Part shown: positions 25,797 to 34,276 of the stretch, in pieces
Layout of the letters: each line of letters opens with the position of its first letter
Numbering within the stretch: the first letter of the stretch is position 1
Assembly: GCA_017429505.1 (NCBI GenBank)
Contig: JAFROW010000013.1
Location: 140,370 to 204,369 of the forward strand
Direction of reading: 5' to 3'
DNA length: 64,000 nucleotides
Origin: Clostridia bacterium
GTDB lineage: Bacteria > Bacillota > Clostridia > TANB77 > CAG-508
Notes under the pieces: model-generated
The model's input: the letters and a program-made list of their open reading frames with translations, nothing else
What the model was told of the DNA's origin: nothing
Database searches by the model: none
Translations under genes and position numbers: made by a program

Positions 25797-26942
25797 CTAA
25801 TCGCCTAAACATATTCCTATATCTCTTGCTGTTTTTATTAAATCATCATCCATTTTTATTGTTCTCATATTGCTTTCTTCTGTTCCACCTTCAACTGCGC
25901 CAATTTCTTTGTTGTTCCCAACAACTTCTTCTAGTGGTATAGAATTTAATTTGCCATCTTTAAGTACTGTTAATACATTGAATTTGCCCTCTAATGCTAG
26001 TTCCATTGCTTTTGCACCATATTTGGTACACAAAACTCTATCTGTAGCTGTTGGCGTTCCACCCCTTTGCATATATCCTAAAGTTGTATTTCTAGCTGTC
26101 ATACCTGTTATTTCTTCTAAAGCTTTTGCAACACTCTCTCCTGCTCCACCTAATTGAACATTTATTACTCCTGCTCCGCCTTCTCTTTTATCTTTTATAC
26201 AAAACGAACCACCCTTTGGATATGCACCTTCAGATACAACTATTACGCTAAAATTTTTTCCCCTTTTCTTTCTGTCATTTATTGTTTCTACAACTTTATC
26301 TAAATCATAAGGGATTTCTGGTAACAAGGCAACATCTGCTCCACCTGCTATTGCAGATTCAAGGGCTATCCATCCTGCATATCTTCCCATTACTTCTAAT
26401 GTCATTATTCTATTGTGTGTCTCAGCTGTTGTGTGCAATCTATCTAATGCATCTGTAGCAACAGATACAGCAGTATTGAATCCAAATGTAACATCAGTGC
26501 AAGCTACATCATTATCTATTGTTTTTGGCACCCCAATTACTTTTATGCCTTTTAAAGATAAATCTCTTGCTGCTTTTTGTGTACTATCTCCTCCTAGCAT
26601 AAATAAACAATCTATTCCATCATCTTTCAAGTTTTGTACACATACATCTGATAAATCTTTATATTCTACTGTTCCATCTTCATTTACAACTTTATAATTA
26701 AATACATTTGTATTTAATGAAGATTTTATAATTGCTCCTCCTTTTTGTATAATCCCTGAAGCAACTGGATTTCCCTCTAACAACATATAATTGTTTTCTA
26801 CTAATCCTTTAAATCCTTCTATAAATCCATAACTTTCTACACCATGCACTCTTGCAGTTTTTATAATCGCTCTAATTACTGCATTTAAACCTGGCGCATC
26901 TCCTCCATTTATTAGTATTCCTATTCTTTTTAACTCTGACAT
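25797..26942 (-). CDS. pfkA: 6-phosphofructokinase
   Basis: 381 residues, GGDAPGLNAVIRA at the N-terminus and the family signature MGRYAGWIALESAIAGGADVA in the middle. The phosphoryl-donor motifs are unusual. The usual GGDGS is GGDST, and PKTIDND replaces PGTIDND. Lys at this position is found in pyrophosphate-dependent and group III enzymes, while Ser instead of Gly or Asp at the adjacent site is uncommon, so donor (ATP or PPi) cannot be assigned. The length of 381 is longer than E. coli PfkA (320) and fits group III. It catalyses fructose-6-phosphate phosphorylation in glycolysis. Confidence 0.9.
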   Translation of the reverse strand: MSELKRIGILINGGDAPGLNAVIRAIIKTARVHGVESYGFIEGFKGLVENNYMLLEGNPVASGIIQKGGAIIKSSLNTNVFNYKVVNEDGTVEYKDLSDVCVQNLKDDGIDCLFMLGGDSTQKAARDLSLKGIKVIGVPKTIDNDVACTDVTFGFNTAVSVATDALDRLHTTAETHNRIMTLEVMGRYAGWIALESAIAGGADVALLPEIPYDLDKVVETINDRKKRGKNFSVIVVSEGAYPKGGSFCIKDKREGGAGVINVQLGGAGESVAKALEEITGMTARNTTLGYMQRGGTPTATDRVLCTKYGAKAMELALEGKFNVLTVLKDGKLNSIPLEEVVGNNKEIGAVEGGTEESNMRTIKMDDDLIKTARDIGICLGD

Positions 26943-27128
26943 ATTTCTCTTCCTTTCGACAAATTGAGGCTTTTTTGCATTTTTTATTATTTGTTTTCGC
27001 CTCTTTTTTTCTTATTATACCATTAAATTTTTATTTTACAAGTAAAATTTTTAAAATTTAGTAATAAATATGTCTTTTAATTTTTGAAGGTATAATAAAA
27101 GTAAAAAGTTAGCAATTTTTAATATAAA

Positions 27129-27163
27129 AATGACACGCAATAAATTTACGTGTCATTTTTCAT
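27129..27163 (-). terminator. Terminator after the prepilin-like gene
   Basis: AAAAATGACACG / CGTGTCATTTTT stem with AATAAATTTA loop. Confidence 0.85.
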
Positions 27164-28590
27164 ATTTTTAAATTAACATTTTCTAAGTATTCTTTTTCAT
27201 ATTTCTTTCCTGTTATATATTCATTTTCATCATTTTTTTACCAATTGATGATATGTGGTTTATTACTATCTGTACCTGCGTCAGCACTAATAGTTAAAGT
27301 AATATCAGAATCAATAGTAACCATAGGACGAATGCTAAAATTAGCACCATCTGCATAGTTGTCAGATCGAAACATATATGCACCTCCTATATTTGATTTA
27401 GCAGAACGTAATCCAAAACACGAACAATATGAACATTCTACAAAGCGAGAAGCTACCCAATAAGGGGAAGAACTTCTTTTTAGTATCGTATTTGCCTCTC
27501 CATAATTTATTTCATTTAGTTTTATATAATAAACAGTTTGAGTAGATGTTAAGCCTGTATTTAAGTTGTGTTTGTATGCTGCATTTCCTATAGTTAAATC
27601 TAACTTATTTTTTTCTGTAGCTTTTATTCCATCGATTTTAACATTTACGCTTTCTATACCAGATCCAATTTCTTTTGCATAAATATTAGGATAATAATTA
27701 TCAGAATAAGTTGTATTCCATTTTTCATAATTAGTTTGACCATATTGCGGATTACTAGTTGAAGTTTTATTGTATTCATCTCTTTCTATTTTTCCGTTTT
27801 CTGTCAAATTTTCTTCAAAATCTTCTAAACTTATACTTCTTGCTTCTATTGAATGTGTGATATTACTATATAAGCTTTTACAAATATCGTGCATAATATA
27901 TACTCCATTATTATATCCTGTTGCTCCACTAAAATTGATTGTTTGACTTGTTGGCTCTGCTATTAAATCTATACTTCCATCTTCGTTTATATCAAGTACT
28001 TTCCAATTCAAAGATTCTTGATTAATATCTAGTGAGTTATTTGTACTTCCTGTATAAGCCTCTCCTAATTTATCTTTTGAGTATGGAGCTTGGACTGTCG
28101 GTGTATAATTAACATAATCTCCAATTTTTATGTTAGTTCTATCAGCAATTATAATTTTTCTTACATTTCCTCCATCATCTATTTTAAAGGAATCCACTCC
28201 TAATTCTACTTTTAATGGCAAATAATCTCCTGTTACTATTGCACCTATCTTTCCTAAATCTGTTTTTAATGTTGGTACATCTATTTTTCCATCTGTACCG
28301 ATGCTTCCCATTACCTCTATTTGTATCTGTTCTTCTTTGCTTTTTTCTTCTGTTTGTGTTTTAGCTTCTGTTGCTTTCTGTAGTATAGAGTTATCTCCAG
28401 ATAGCATTGAAATAGATATTCCAGCTAAAATTAAAAGCACAATTATGTTTAGTATGTTATCGATGGTTAGGCTGTAGAAAATTAGACTGGCACAGATTAT
28501 TAGACCAGCCTGACCATCTATAACATTCATCGTAGTAAATTGCGGAAACTTATTAAAACTTGCTATGGAGTTTCTATAATTTTCTCTCAC
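27160..28590 (-). pseudogene. Prepilin-like surface gene, 3' part (split and with a premature stop)
   Basis: An open frame of 450 codons (28590-27238). From residue 50 on it reads IVLLILAGISISMLSG then GDNSILQKATEAKTQ, the second half of the hydrophobic segment of the prepilin leader family common in gut clostridia. The missing start (KGITLIALVITI) lies 2.4 kb away at 30831-30896. The first 49 codons are derived from inserted DNA. At the 3' end a TAA (27238-27240) is followed by 25 further codons in the same frame to a TGA at 27160, so the stop looks like a nonsense mutation. The large C-terminal domain (GDYVNYTP ... FSIRPMVTI) is extracellular; a lectin- or FGE-like fold is a guess. Confidence 0.7.
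28454..28526. repeat. Long hairpin inside the insertion
   Basis: ATGTTATCGATGGTTAGG pairs with the sequence ending CCTGACCATCTATAACAT: 21-bp stem with two mismatches or wobbles and a 31-base loop. It sits exactly at the junction with the prepilin fragment and may be an insertion-sequence end, a MITE or an expression barrier. Confidence 0.6.
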
Positions 28591-28720
28591 TCGAATTTCA
28601 CCTCTTTCTTAAACTTTTTAGGCAAAAATTATTGCACTTTTGTCTTTTTCATTGTAAAATGAACATAGGAGCCCCCTCCCCAATTAAGAGGCACTTGCAA
28701 AAGTATTTAATTGCGGAGCT

Positions 28721-29836
28721 TTAGGATGTGTTTGGAATTAACATATGACCTTTTTTACAGTGCGGACATAAGTTAAAATCCTTTCCTAGAGTTTGCTTTA
28801 GTAATTCTAAAGCAGGGAGCTTTTTCTTTATATATATTTTTGTTCTTGTTAGTATCTTACATTTTAATAGTTTTTTCTTTTTATTTCTGTTTCCTAATAT
28901 TCCATAATATCGTATTTTCATAAAATGGGGTGGAAGTATATGTAACAAAAATCTTCTTATGAATTCTTCTATTGTTACAGTCATTTCTTTCATTATATTG
29001 TTATTTTTGTAATCTCTCCATTTGAATGTTACAGTTTCATCTGTTACATCAAGTATTCTTTCATTTGATATTGCCACTCTATGTGTGTATCTTCCTAAAT
29101 ATTGAATTACACAATTTGCATTATTAAATGGTTCTTTACAGTAAACAATCCAATCTTTATTGTATAACTCTTGAATTAAACTATTGTAACTTGCTGGATT
29201 CTCTAAATATTTATTTTTCCCATAAAAATCTAATTTTTCTTGTTTTAGATAATACAAGAATTTTCCTCTAAATACTTTTGACATTACTTTCACAGGTATG
29301 AAAAAGTCTTCATCTTTTTCTACCCATTTGTTAAGTTCTGTTATTCCACCTCCTGTTGTTACAATATGCACATGCGGATGATACATCATATTTTGTCCCC
29401 AGGTATATAATATACTGAAAAATCCTAATTCTCCTCCTAAATATTTTTTATCCTCTGCAAGTTCTTGCAATGTTTCTGCTGATGCTTTAAAAAGTATCTT
29501 ATATATCTTACTTTGATTTTGTATTGTTAATAGATTTAATTCATCTGGTATTGTAAATACTACATGATAATATTTTATATTTAATACTTCTTCTTTTCTT
29601 GCTTCTATCCATTGTAATTTCTTTCCTACTTGACAATTTGGACAATGTCTATTTCTACATGAGTTATATGCTATTTCTTCATATCCACATTCATCACATA
29701 CATATTTATGTGCTCCTATAGCTCCTGTTTTACATTCAGCTATTGCTGTTATTGCTTTTTTCTTATATCCTATAACTTTATTCTTTTTCATATATGGCTT
29801 CCAACCTTTATTTAATATTTCCTGAATTTTCTCCAT
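28721..29836 (-). CDS. IS91-family Y2 transposase
   Basis: 371 residues. The N-terminus has a zinc-binding cluster (CDECGYEE, CRNRHCPNCQ) typical of the IS801/IS91 family, and the Y2 rolling-circle domain follows: HPHVHIVTTGG contains the HUH motif, and the downstream QYLGRYTHRVAIS contains the conserved tyrosine region. It would cut and rejoin single strands during rolling-circle transposition. It overlaps the tyrosine recombinase gene by 29 bp and follows AAGGAGAAGAAA. All catalytic motifs appear present, so the enzyme may be active. Confidence 0.9.
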   Translation of the reverse strand: MEKIQEILNKGWKPYMKKNKVIGYKKKAITAIAECKTGAIGAHKYVCDECGYEEIAYNSCRNRHCPNCQVGKKLQWIEARKEEVLNIKYYHVVFTIPDELNLLTIQNQSKIYKILFKASAETLQELAEDKKYLGGELGFFSILYTWGQNMMYHPHVHIVTTGGGITELNKWVEKDEDFFIPVKVMSKVFRGKFLYYLKQEKLDFYGKNKYLENPASYNSLIQELYNKDWIVYCKEPFNNANCVIQYLGRYTHRVAISNERILDVTDETVTFKWRDYKNNNIMKEMTVTIEEFIRRFLLHILPPHFMKIRYYGILGNRNKKKKLLKCKILTRTKIYIKKKLPALELLKQTLGKDFNLCPHCKKGHMLIPNTS

Positions 29837-30698
29837 TTTCTTCTCCTTCCATTAATACATCTAGTGGACTTTTTACTTTCACATCCTTATTTGCAATATG
29901 AACATATACCATCGTAGATCTAATATTGCTATGACCTAATAGCTCCTTCACTTCAAGTATATCAGCTCCATTTTCTATTAGATTTGTTGCAAAATTGTGT
30001 CTCAATCCATGTACTCGATATTCTTCGCTTATTCCTGCTTTTCTTCTATATTCTCTAAAGTGTGTTCTTATTACATATACATTTATTGGCTTATTTGTCG
30101 CATCAAAAAACATTGCATCACTATCTATTCCTTTTGGTCGATATTTTGTCCAATACTCCCTTAGCATCTCCAAACTTTTTTCTGGTAACACTGTATATCT
30201 TTCTTTATTTCCTTTTCCTTCTCTTACAAATATTCTCATATTTTTACTGTCTATGTCTTGCACCTGTAGTTTTTCGATTTCTCCTATTCTTAATCCCGAT
30301 CCATATATTAGCATAAATATTGTTTTAAATTTAAAATCATCAACTGCATTAAAAAAAGTGCTTAACTCTTCTTTTGTTAGCACTTTATACATTTTCTTTT
30401 TCTTTTTTCTCATTGGTAATTGCCTTTTATTTAAAACCTTATCTAATGTTACTTCATATACAAATCTAATTACAGAATTGTAATAATTTATGCTACTATC
30501 TTCTAATTTTCTTTTATCTTTCAGATGTTCTAGCAAGAAAGTTCTTAATTCGTCTACTGTTACTTCTTCTAAGTTTTTTTCTCCGAAATATTTTATTAAA
30601 TCTTTGGTTTTTCCTAAATATGAATCATATGTGTAATGTGAAAAGTTTCTTAACTCCATATCTTTTTTCATCTTTTGTATTAATTCTTGATTGTTCAT
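29808..30698 (-). CDS. Tyrosine recombinase of the IS91-type element
   Basis: About 296 residues from ATG 30698 (after AAGGAGG). An N-terminal SAM-like domain is followed by the catalytic domain with GSGLRIGEI (Arg), HGLRHNFATNL (His-x-x-Arg) and LGHSNIRSTMVYVHI (His, Tyr). It is more similar to phage integrase-type than to XerC/D. Such a gene commonly accompanies Y2 transposases in IS91-related elements and may help resolve or capture replication intermediates. Confidence 0.9.
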   Translation of the reverse strand: MNNQELIQKMKKDMELRNFSHYTYDSYLGKTKDLIKYFGEKNLEEVTVDELRTFLLEHLKDKRKLEDSSINYYNSVIRFVYEVTLDKVLNKRQLPMRKKKKKMYKVLTKEELSTFFNAVDDFKFKTIFMLIYGSGLRIGEIEKLQVQDIDSKNMRIFVREGKGNKERYTVLPEKSLEMLREYWTKYRPKGIDSDAMFFDATNKPINVYVIRTHFREYRRKAGISEEYRVHGLRHNFATNLIENGADILEVKELLGHSNIRSTMVYVHIANKDVKVKSPLDVLMEGEENGENSGNIK

Positions 30699-30764
30699 CA
30701 AAAAAACCTCCTTTACAATGTCTTTGTAACTTTAAGTTACATAATGCATTATATCAGAGATTTT

Positions 30765-30896
30765 CTATATATTCAATATTAATTCTTTCTTCAACATTCG
30801 TTCCATTGCGAGGTACGAGCAATTTAGTGCTATTGTAATAACTAACGCGATTAAAGTAATACCTTTATTCTCAAATTTTTTCTTTAAATTTAACAC
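30765..30896 (-). pseudogene. Prepilin leader fragment A (5' half of the split gene)
   Basis: GTG (30896) after AAGGAGG starts MLNLKKKFENKGITLIALVI, a class III prepilin-like leader (basic, then G-I-T-L-I-A). After codon 22 the frame enters inserted DNA and stops at 30765. The continuation of the hydrophobic helix is at 28443. It is preceded by a repeated promoter block (30.95-31.07 kb) shared with the fragment at 34.1 kb. Confidence 0.75.
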
Positions 30897-31067
30897 TTGT
30901 ATATTCCTCCTTCTTTGTATTAACAGATATTTACTTAATGATTATCTCCTAATATTTTATCAATAAAATATTTTTTGTCAATTAGTAAATAGCCCGTGTA
31001 TATATATATATACAGTCGCAAGGAATGAACATTTATTACATTTTCATTAAATATTTATTACATTTTT
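30857..31067 (-). repeat. Prepilin leader/promoter repeat, copy A
   Basis: About 210 bp, over 85 percent identical by eye to 34074-34276. It spans the leader codons, the ribosome site, a promoter (TTGACA 30981-30976, 16-bp spacer, TAAAAT 30959-30954) and an upstream palindrome TGTATATATATATATACA flanked by GCGAC and CGGGC. Confidence 0.8.
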
Positions 31068-31122
31068 ATTACAAATAAAATATATTCTCCAATTCATGTC
31101 AAAATTCTAGTAAAAATCCTAT

Positions 31123-31151
31123 TTGCAAAATCCATCAAATTATGTTACAAT
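31123..31151 (+). promoter_or_regulatory. Promoter of the DUF1836 gene
   Basis: TTGCAA (31123-31128), 17-bp spacer, TACAAT (31146-31151). Confidence 0.7.
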
Positions 31152-31237
31152 ATGTTTCAAATCTTTGGAATTATCAATTTTTTTTCGAGGATAACTTAAA
31201 ACAAATAAAAATTACAATTAATATGGAGTGAAGAAAA

Positions 31238-31753
31238 ATGTTTAAAAAAGAAGATATAGAAAATTTCCATATGCCAAGATGGGAAGAATTGCCAGAAATA
31301 GATTTATATTTAGATCAAGTTGTTTCTTTTATAGATAAATACTTGTTATATTATTTAGATGATGAATCATCAAAAAAAGATGAAAAAAAAGAACAAAATG
31401 TACTTACAAAAACGATGATTAATAATTATGTAAAGCAAAAAATTATAGAAGCACCTGTTAAGAAAAAATATAATAGAAATAATATGGCTTATCTTTTTGT
31501 GATTTGTATTTTAAAACAATGTTATAGTATAAATGATATTGGAAATCTTATAAAGTTTACTTTGGAAACTACACCTTTAGAATTAGCTTATAATAGGTTC
31601 TGCGATGTGCTTGAAAGTGCAATAAAATGTACTTTCTTGGATAAAAAATTTATCTATGAAAAATCTGCTACTGATAATGGTTATGTGCTTTTAAATGTAG
31701 TTCAGACTATTGCTAGTAAAATGTATGTGGAAAAGGTTTATTTAGAAAAATAG
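31238..31753 (+). CDS. DUF1836 family protein (MerR-like N-terminus)
   Basis: 171 residues. The N-terminus FHMPRWEELPEIDLYLDQV and the later LTKTMINNYVKQKII match DUF1836, a Firmicute family with a MerR-like helix-turn-helix, thought to be transcription regulators. The rest is helical. It is read towards the DUF6429-AlbA gene pair but has its own promoter and terminator (31747-31782). A GGAGTG site precedes the ATG. Confidence 0.8.
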   Translation: MFKKEDIENFHMPRWEELPEIDLYLDQVVSFIDKYLLYYLDDESSKKDEKKEQNVLTKTMINNYVKQKIIEAPVKKKYNRNNMAYLFVICILKQCYSINDIGNLIKFTLETTPLELAYNRFCDVLESAIKCTFLDKKFIYEKSATDNGYVLLNVVQTIASKMYVEKVYLEK

Positions 31754-31782
31754 CAGGAATTATTAGTAATTCCTGCTATTTT
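31747..31782. terminator. Terminator of the DUF1836 gene
   Basis: AAAATAGCAGGAATTA / TAATTCCTGCTATTTT perfect stem, bidirectional. Confidence 0.9.
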
Positions 31783-31841
31783 ATTATTAAATCTAATGTT
31801 ATTTTTTAAAATTAGACAACAGCGGTTGCCCAATTTAATTA

Positions 31842-32081
31842 TTACTCTATATTATATTTTTTCATCAATTCTTTTGCCTTATTTACACCTGTTTCAGTTA
31901 TATAAGTAGATTTTGCTTTATGTGTACTTCCACCTATTAAATTTTCCTCTTCCAAAGAATTTAAAATATCAAAATCATAACCTTTCCAAGCTCTCATACA
32001 GTCATCTCCAAATATGTCTTTTTCTTTCCAAGATGTTAAATACAACAATAGCAAAGTTAATTCTTTTATCTTTTCTTCCAT
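31842..32081 (-). CDS. DUF6429 family protein
   Basis: 79 residues: MEEKIKELTLLLLYLTSWKE followed by RAWKGYDFDILNSLEEENLI, which I match to DUF6429. The C-terminal half reads like a winged helix (STYITETGVNKAKELMKKY). Its ATG overlaps the stop of the AlbA/Schlafen gene, so the two are translationally coupled and may form a regulator pair. Confidence 0.7.
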   Translation of the reverse strand: MEEKIKELTLLLLYLTSWKEKDIFGDDCMRAWKGYDFDILNSLEEENLIGGSTHKAKSTYITETGVNKAKELMKKYNIE

Positions 32082-33571
32082 TATTTGCCACTTCCTTTAT
32101 TATTTTTTATAATCCATTCTCCTTTTCTTGTAGTTCCTTTTCTCTCAATTATTTTCATATCTTTTAATTGTTTCATATTTTTCTTTATAGTATTTGATTT
32201 TAATTCAAGTATATTTGCTATTTCATCAATTTTTATTGTGCTGTTTTGCAATAATATAGATATGATTTTTTGTTGTGTTTCCGATAAATCTATTGGTGGA
32301 TTTATTGGTTGACTTATTGGTGGATTAATTAGTGGATTTTTTGATTTTGTAATTAAGATTAATGTTGTTCTGTTTGGATTAAAAGACTCCTTTATTTCTG
32401 GTAATACCCAGCCTTTTTCTTTCCAGACATTGTTAATCATAGGCAATCCAGAACCTGCTCTTTCTCCATATCCTAAATGCGAAAACATTTTATGCAATAT
32501 TGGATTTCTTGGATCACTTTGTCCACCTTTTAAAGCATCTTCTATTGGTATTCTCATATTTCCTGGATTTGCAAATTTAAAATAATTTTCTCTTTTTTCA
32601 ACAACAATACTTCCACTTTCATCGTATTGGGTATGGATTAAGCAATTTGAAAGTGCTTCACGAATACAGGCGTGAACTGGTGTATCATCTATTCTCATTA
32701 AATCTTTGTCTAATGCAAAAGGAACTTCAATATCTGCTGTTAATCTATTTACAATTTTCTCAAAGAAATCCCATAAATTCCCTGTCCATCCATCATCCCA
32801 AGATGTAATTCTATTCGCCCATCTTTCCATATTACTATCATCTTTAACTTCTCTATAATCTAAAAAGTAATTTGGAAAGATTTCTACTATATCTTTTTCT
32901 TGTCCAAACATCAATAATCCTGCTATTGTTAATTTCTTTGTTTTTCTATCTATTGCATTTAACATATACAAAAATTCTTCATCATCAAGTTTATTCCATT
33001 CGTGCGCTTCTCCTTTGTGTATTCTAAATCTAATTCTATAATCTTTTAAAGATTCTTTATTTATACTATTAATATCATATTCTTCTAATATAATTCTATC
33101 TTTTGCTTTCTCATTTGCTTCACTTATCATTGCTTTTACTTCATATTCTGCGCATTTAAAATCACCTTCGTGAAATCTTTTATATGTTCCTATTATTGGA
33201 TTATTATTAATGTACACTGGTTTGTTTTTTCTATTTGCTCTTGGAACTTTTATTACAATTACTTGTTTTCCTTCTATATCAACAATTTTTACATCTTCAT
33301 CATCTAAAACATTTACACTTATTTTTTCTCTATTATTTATAGTATTCCAAAAATCTTTTAAAATATGATTTGTATTTTCAATACCTTCTACTGTGCAAAC
33401 GTCATTTTCTCTGTTTTCTTTTATTCCTAAAACAATTATTCCACCTTTTGAATTGCAAAAAGCTGAATAAGTTTCCCATATAGATTTTGGTATTTTATTT
33501 TTTGATTCTTTAAATTCTATCTCTTTATTTTCTCCAATTGATAACATTTCTATAATTGAATTTTTATCCAT
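32081..33571 (-). CDS. AlbA_2/Schlafen-type ATP-binding regulator with C-terminal HTH
   Basis: 496 residues. The N-terminal AlbA_2 domain is clear: KEIEFKESKNKIP and GGIIVLGIKEN. The central region has the RecG-like, HATPase_c_4 pattern (REALSNCLIHTQYDESGSIV; FANPGNM; GYGERAGSGLPMI). The C-terminal 80 residues, after a PINPPIS-type proline linker, form an HTH (KIDEIANILELKSNTIKKNM). Such proteins are putative transcriptional regulators or defence-associated NTPases. Two strong palindromes lie just upstream and may be its operators. Confidence 0.85.
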   Translation of the reverse strand: MDKNSIIEMLSIGENKEIEFKESKNKIPKSIWETYSAFCNSKGGIIVLGIKENRENDVCTVEGIENTNHILKDFWNTINNREKISVNVLDDEDVKIVDIEGKQVIVIKVPRANRKNKPVYINNNPIIGTYKRFHEGDFKCAEYEVKAMISEANEKAKDRIILEEYDINSINKESLKDYRIRFRIHKGEAHEWNKLDDEEFLYMLNAIDRKTKKLTIAGLLMFGQEKDIVEIFPNYFLDYREVKDDSNMERWANRITSWDDGWTGNLWDFFEKIVNRLTADIEVPFALDKDLMRIDDTPVHACIREALSNCLIHTQYDESGSIVVEKRENYFKFANPGNMRIPIEDALKGGQSDPRNPILHKMFSHLGYGERAGSGLPMINNVWKEKGWVLPEIKESFNPNRTTLILITKSKNPLINPPISQPINPPIDLSETQQKIISILLQNSTIKIDEIANILELKSNTIKKNMKQLKDMKIIERKGTTRKGEWIIKNNKGSGK

Positions 33572-33594
33572 ATTCTAATCTCCTTTCAAATTTC

Positions 33595-33608
33595 GCAGAC
33601 GCGTCTGC
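33595..33608. promoter_or_regulatory. Perfect palindrome upstream of the AlbA-type gene
   Basis: GCAGACGCGTCTGC, perfect 14-bp palindrome, 24 bp before the start codon. Part of the same theme (GACGCxTCTG) as the next palindrome. Likely operator. Confidence 0.5.
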
Positions 33609-33689
33609 AAAATTTAGTTTGTTTTTCCATATTATACCATCATTTTTTATATTTTTCATTAGTTTTTCAAAAAAAGATAAAATTTTTTT

Positions 33690-33717
33690 AAATTGGTCAG
33701 AAGCGTCTGACCAATTT
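33690..33717. promoter_or_regulatory. Second palindrome upstream of the AlbA-type gene
   Basis: AAATTGGTCAGA / TCTGACCAATTT with a 4-base loop (AGCG). It could be an operator. On the minus strand it is followed by A/T-rich sequence, so it could also act as a terminator for transcripts coming from the right. Confidence 0.55.
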
Positions 33718-33725
33718 CTATTCTA

Positions 33726-33990
33726 CCAGAACAAAAGGAGCGTGATTAATTAATTTTAACTTTTAAAATACTTACACGCTCCGTCTTTGTTCACGTGCGA
33801 AATTTTCTTTAGAAAATTTCTGTACATAGCTTTTATTGTATAGGAAAAACGATTTTTCCTATACAATAAAAAAATAGAATTATTATCTTTTTCAATAACA
33901 ATTCTATTATTACGTAAGTAAAAAGGTTAAGCTTCTTTGATTCGTGCGGTTGCAAAGCAACCTGCACATAACGAAGCTTTCCTTATAAGT
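33726..33990. repeat. Cluster of five hairpins with a 47-bp REP-like unit
   Basis: Hairpins in order: GGAGCGTG/CACGCTCC (33738-33782), GAAATTTTC/GAAAATTTC (33798-33822), ATTGTATAGGAAAAA/TTTTTCCTATACAAT (33838-33870), AATAGAATT/AATTCTATT (33876-33912), AAGCTTC...GAAGCTT enclosing GGTTGC/GCAACC (33929-33977). The block 33923-33969 is repeated inverted at 38047-38093. No gene is seen here. Confidence 0.8.
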
Positions 33991-34055
33991 TTATATAAAT
34001 CACAGGCGAACCCACTAGATTACTATACTTTTTATTCTTGTCGTAAAATACTCTA

Positions 34056-34115
34056 TTTACAATTATTGTTACTATTAATACCTTTATTCTCAAATTTTTT
34101 CTTTGAATTTAACAT
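34056..34115 (-). pseudogene. Prepilin leader fragment B
   Basis: ATG (34115) starts MLNSKKKFENKGI and then leaves the consensus, stopping after 19 codons (34056). Its upstream 160 bp match copy A. Compared with a normal leader, the ITLIALVITI codons are deleted, leaving AATAGTAACAATTGTA. A relict of a second member of the prepilin family. Confidence 0.65.
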
Positions 34116-34276
34116 TTGTATATTACTCCTTCTTTGTATTAACAGATATATACTTAGTGATTATCTCCTAATATTTTATCAATAAAATATTTTTTGTCAA
34201 TTAGTAATTAGCCCGTGTATATATACAGTCGCAAAGAATTCAAACATTTATTACATTTTTATTAAATATTTATGAC
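34074..34276 (-). repeat. Prepilin leader/promoter repeat, copy B
   Basis: Matches copy A (30857-31067) in the same orientation, with a shorter TGTATATATACA palindrome. The right end meets the pnp stop codon region; the two were probably joined by deletion. Confidence 0.8.

Larger units (their letters stand above)
28444..30830. mobile_element. IS91-type insertion (Y2 transposase + tyrosine recombinase) in the prepilin gene
   Basis: The insertion is bounded by the two halves of the prepilin leader, which join in frame as VITI-IVLLIL. It contains a Y2 (IS91/IS801-like) transposase and a tyrosine recombinase, a pair I recall from IS91-related elements. At the transposase 3' side (28661) lies a GAAC tetranucleotide next to a hairpin with GGAG/CTCC stem, consistent with an oriIS end. 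About 215 bp between 28444 and 28661 remain, with a separate long hairpin, so more than one insertion event may have happened. Confidence 0.65.

Noticed and set aside
26951-26966. TTTGTCGAA before pfkA as a Spo0A box
   Set aside because: It is a single box merged with the ribosome site (GTCGAAAGGAAGAG) and has no suitable promoter nearby.
27160-27240. TGA/TAA reassignment in this genome
   Set aside because: The in-frame stops in the prepilin gene and locus 2 are isolated; many intact genes end at TAA or TGA and carry TGG for Trp.
33917-33990. tRNA-like cloverleaf in the hairpin cluster
   Set aside because: The stems are simple palindromes without D- and T-loop consensus or a CCA-accepting stem.
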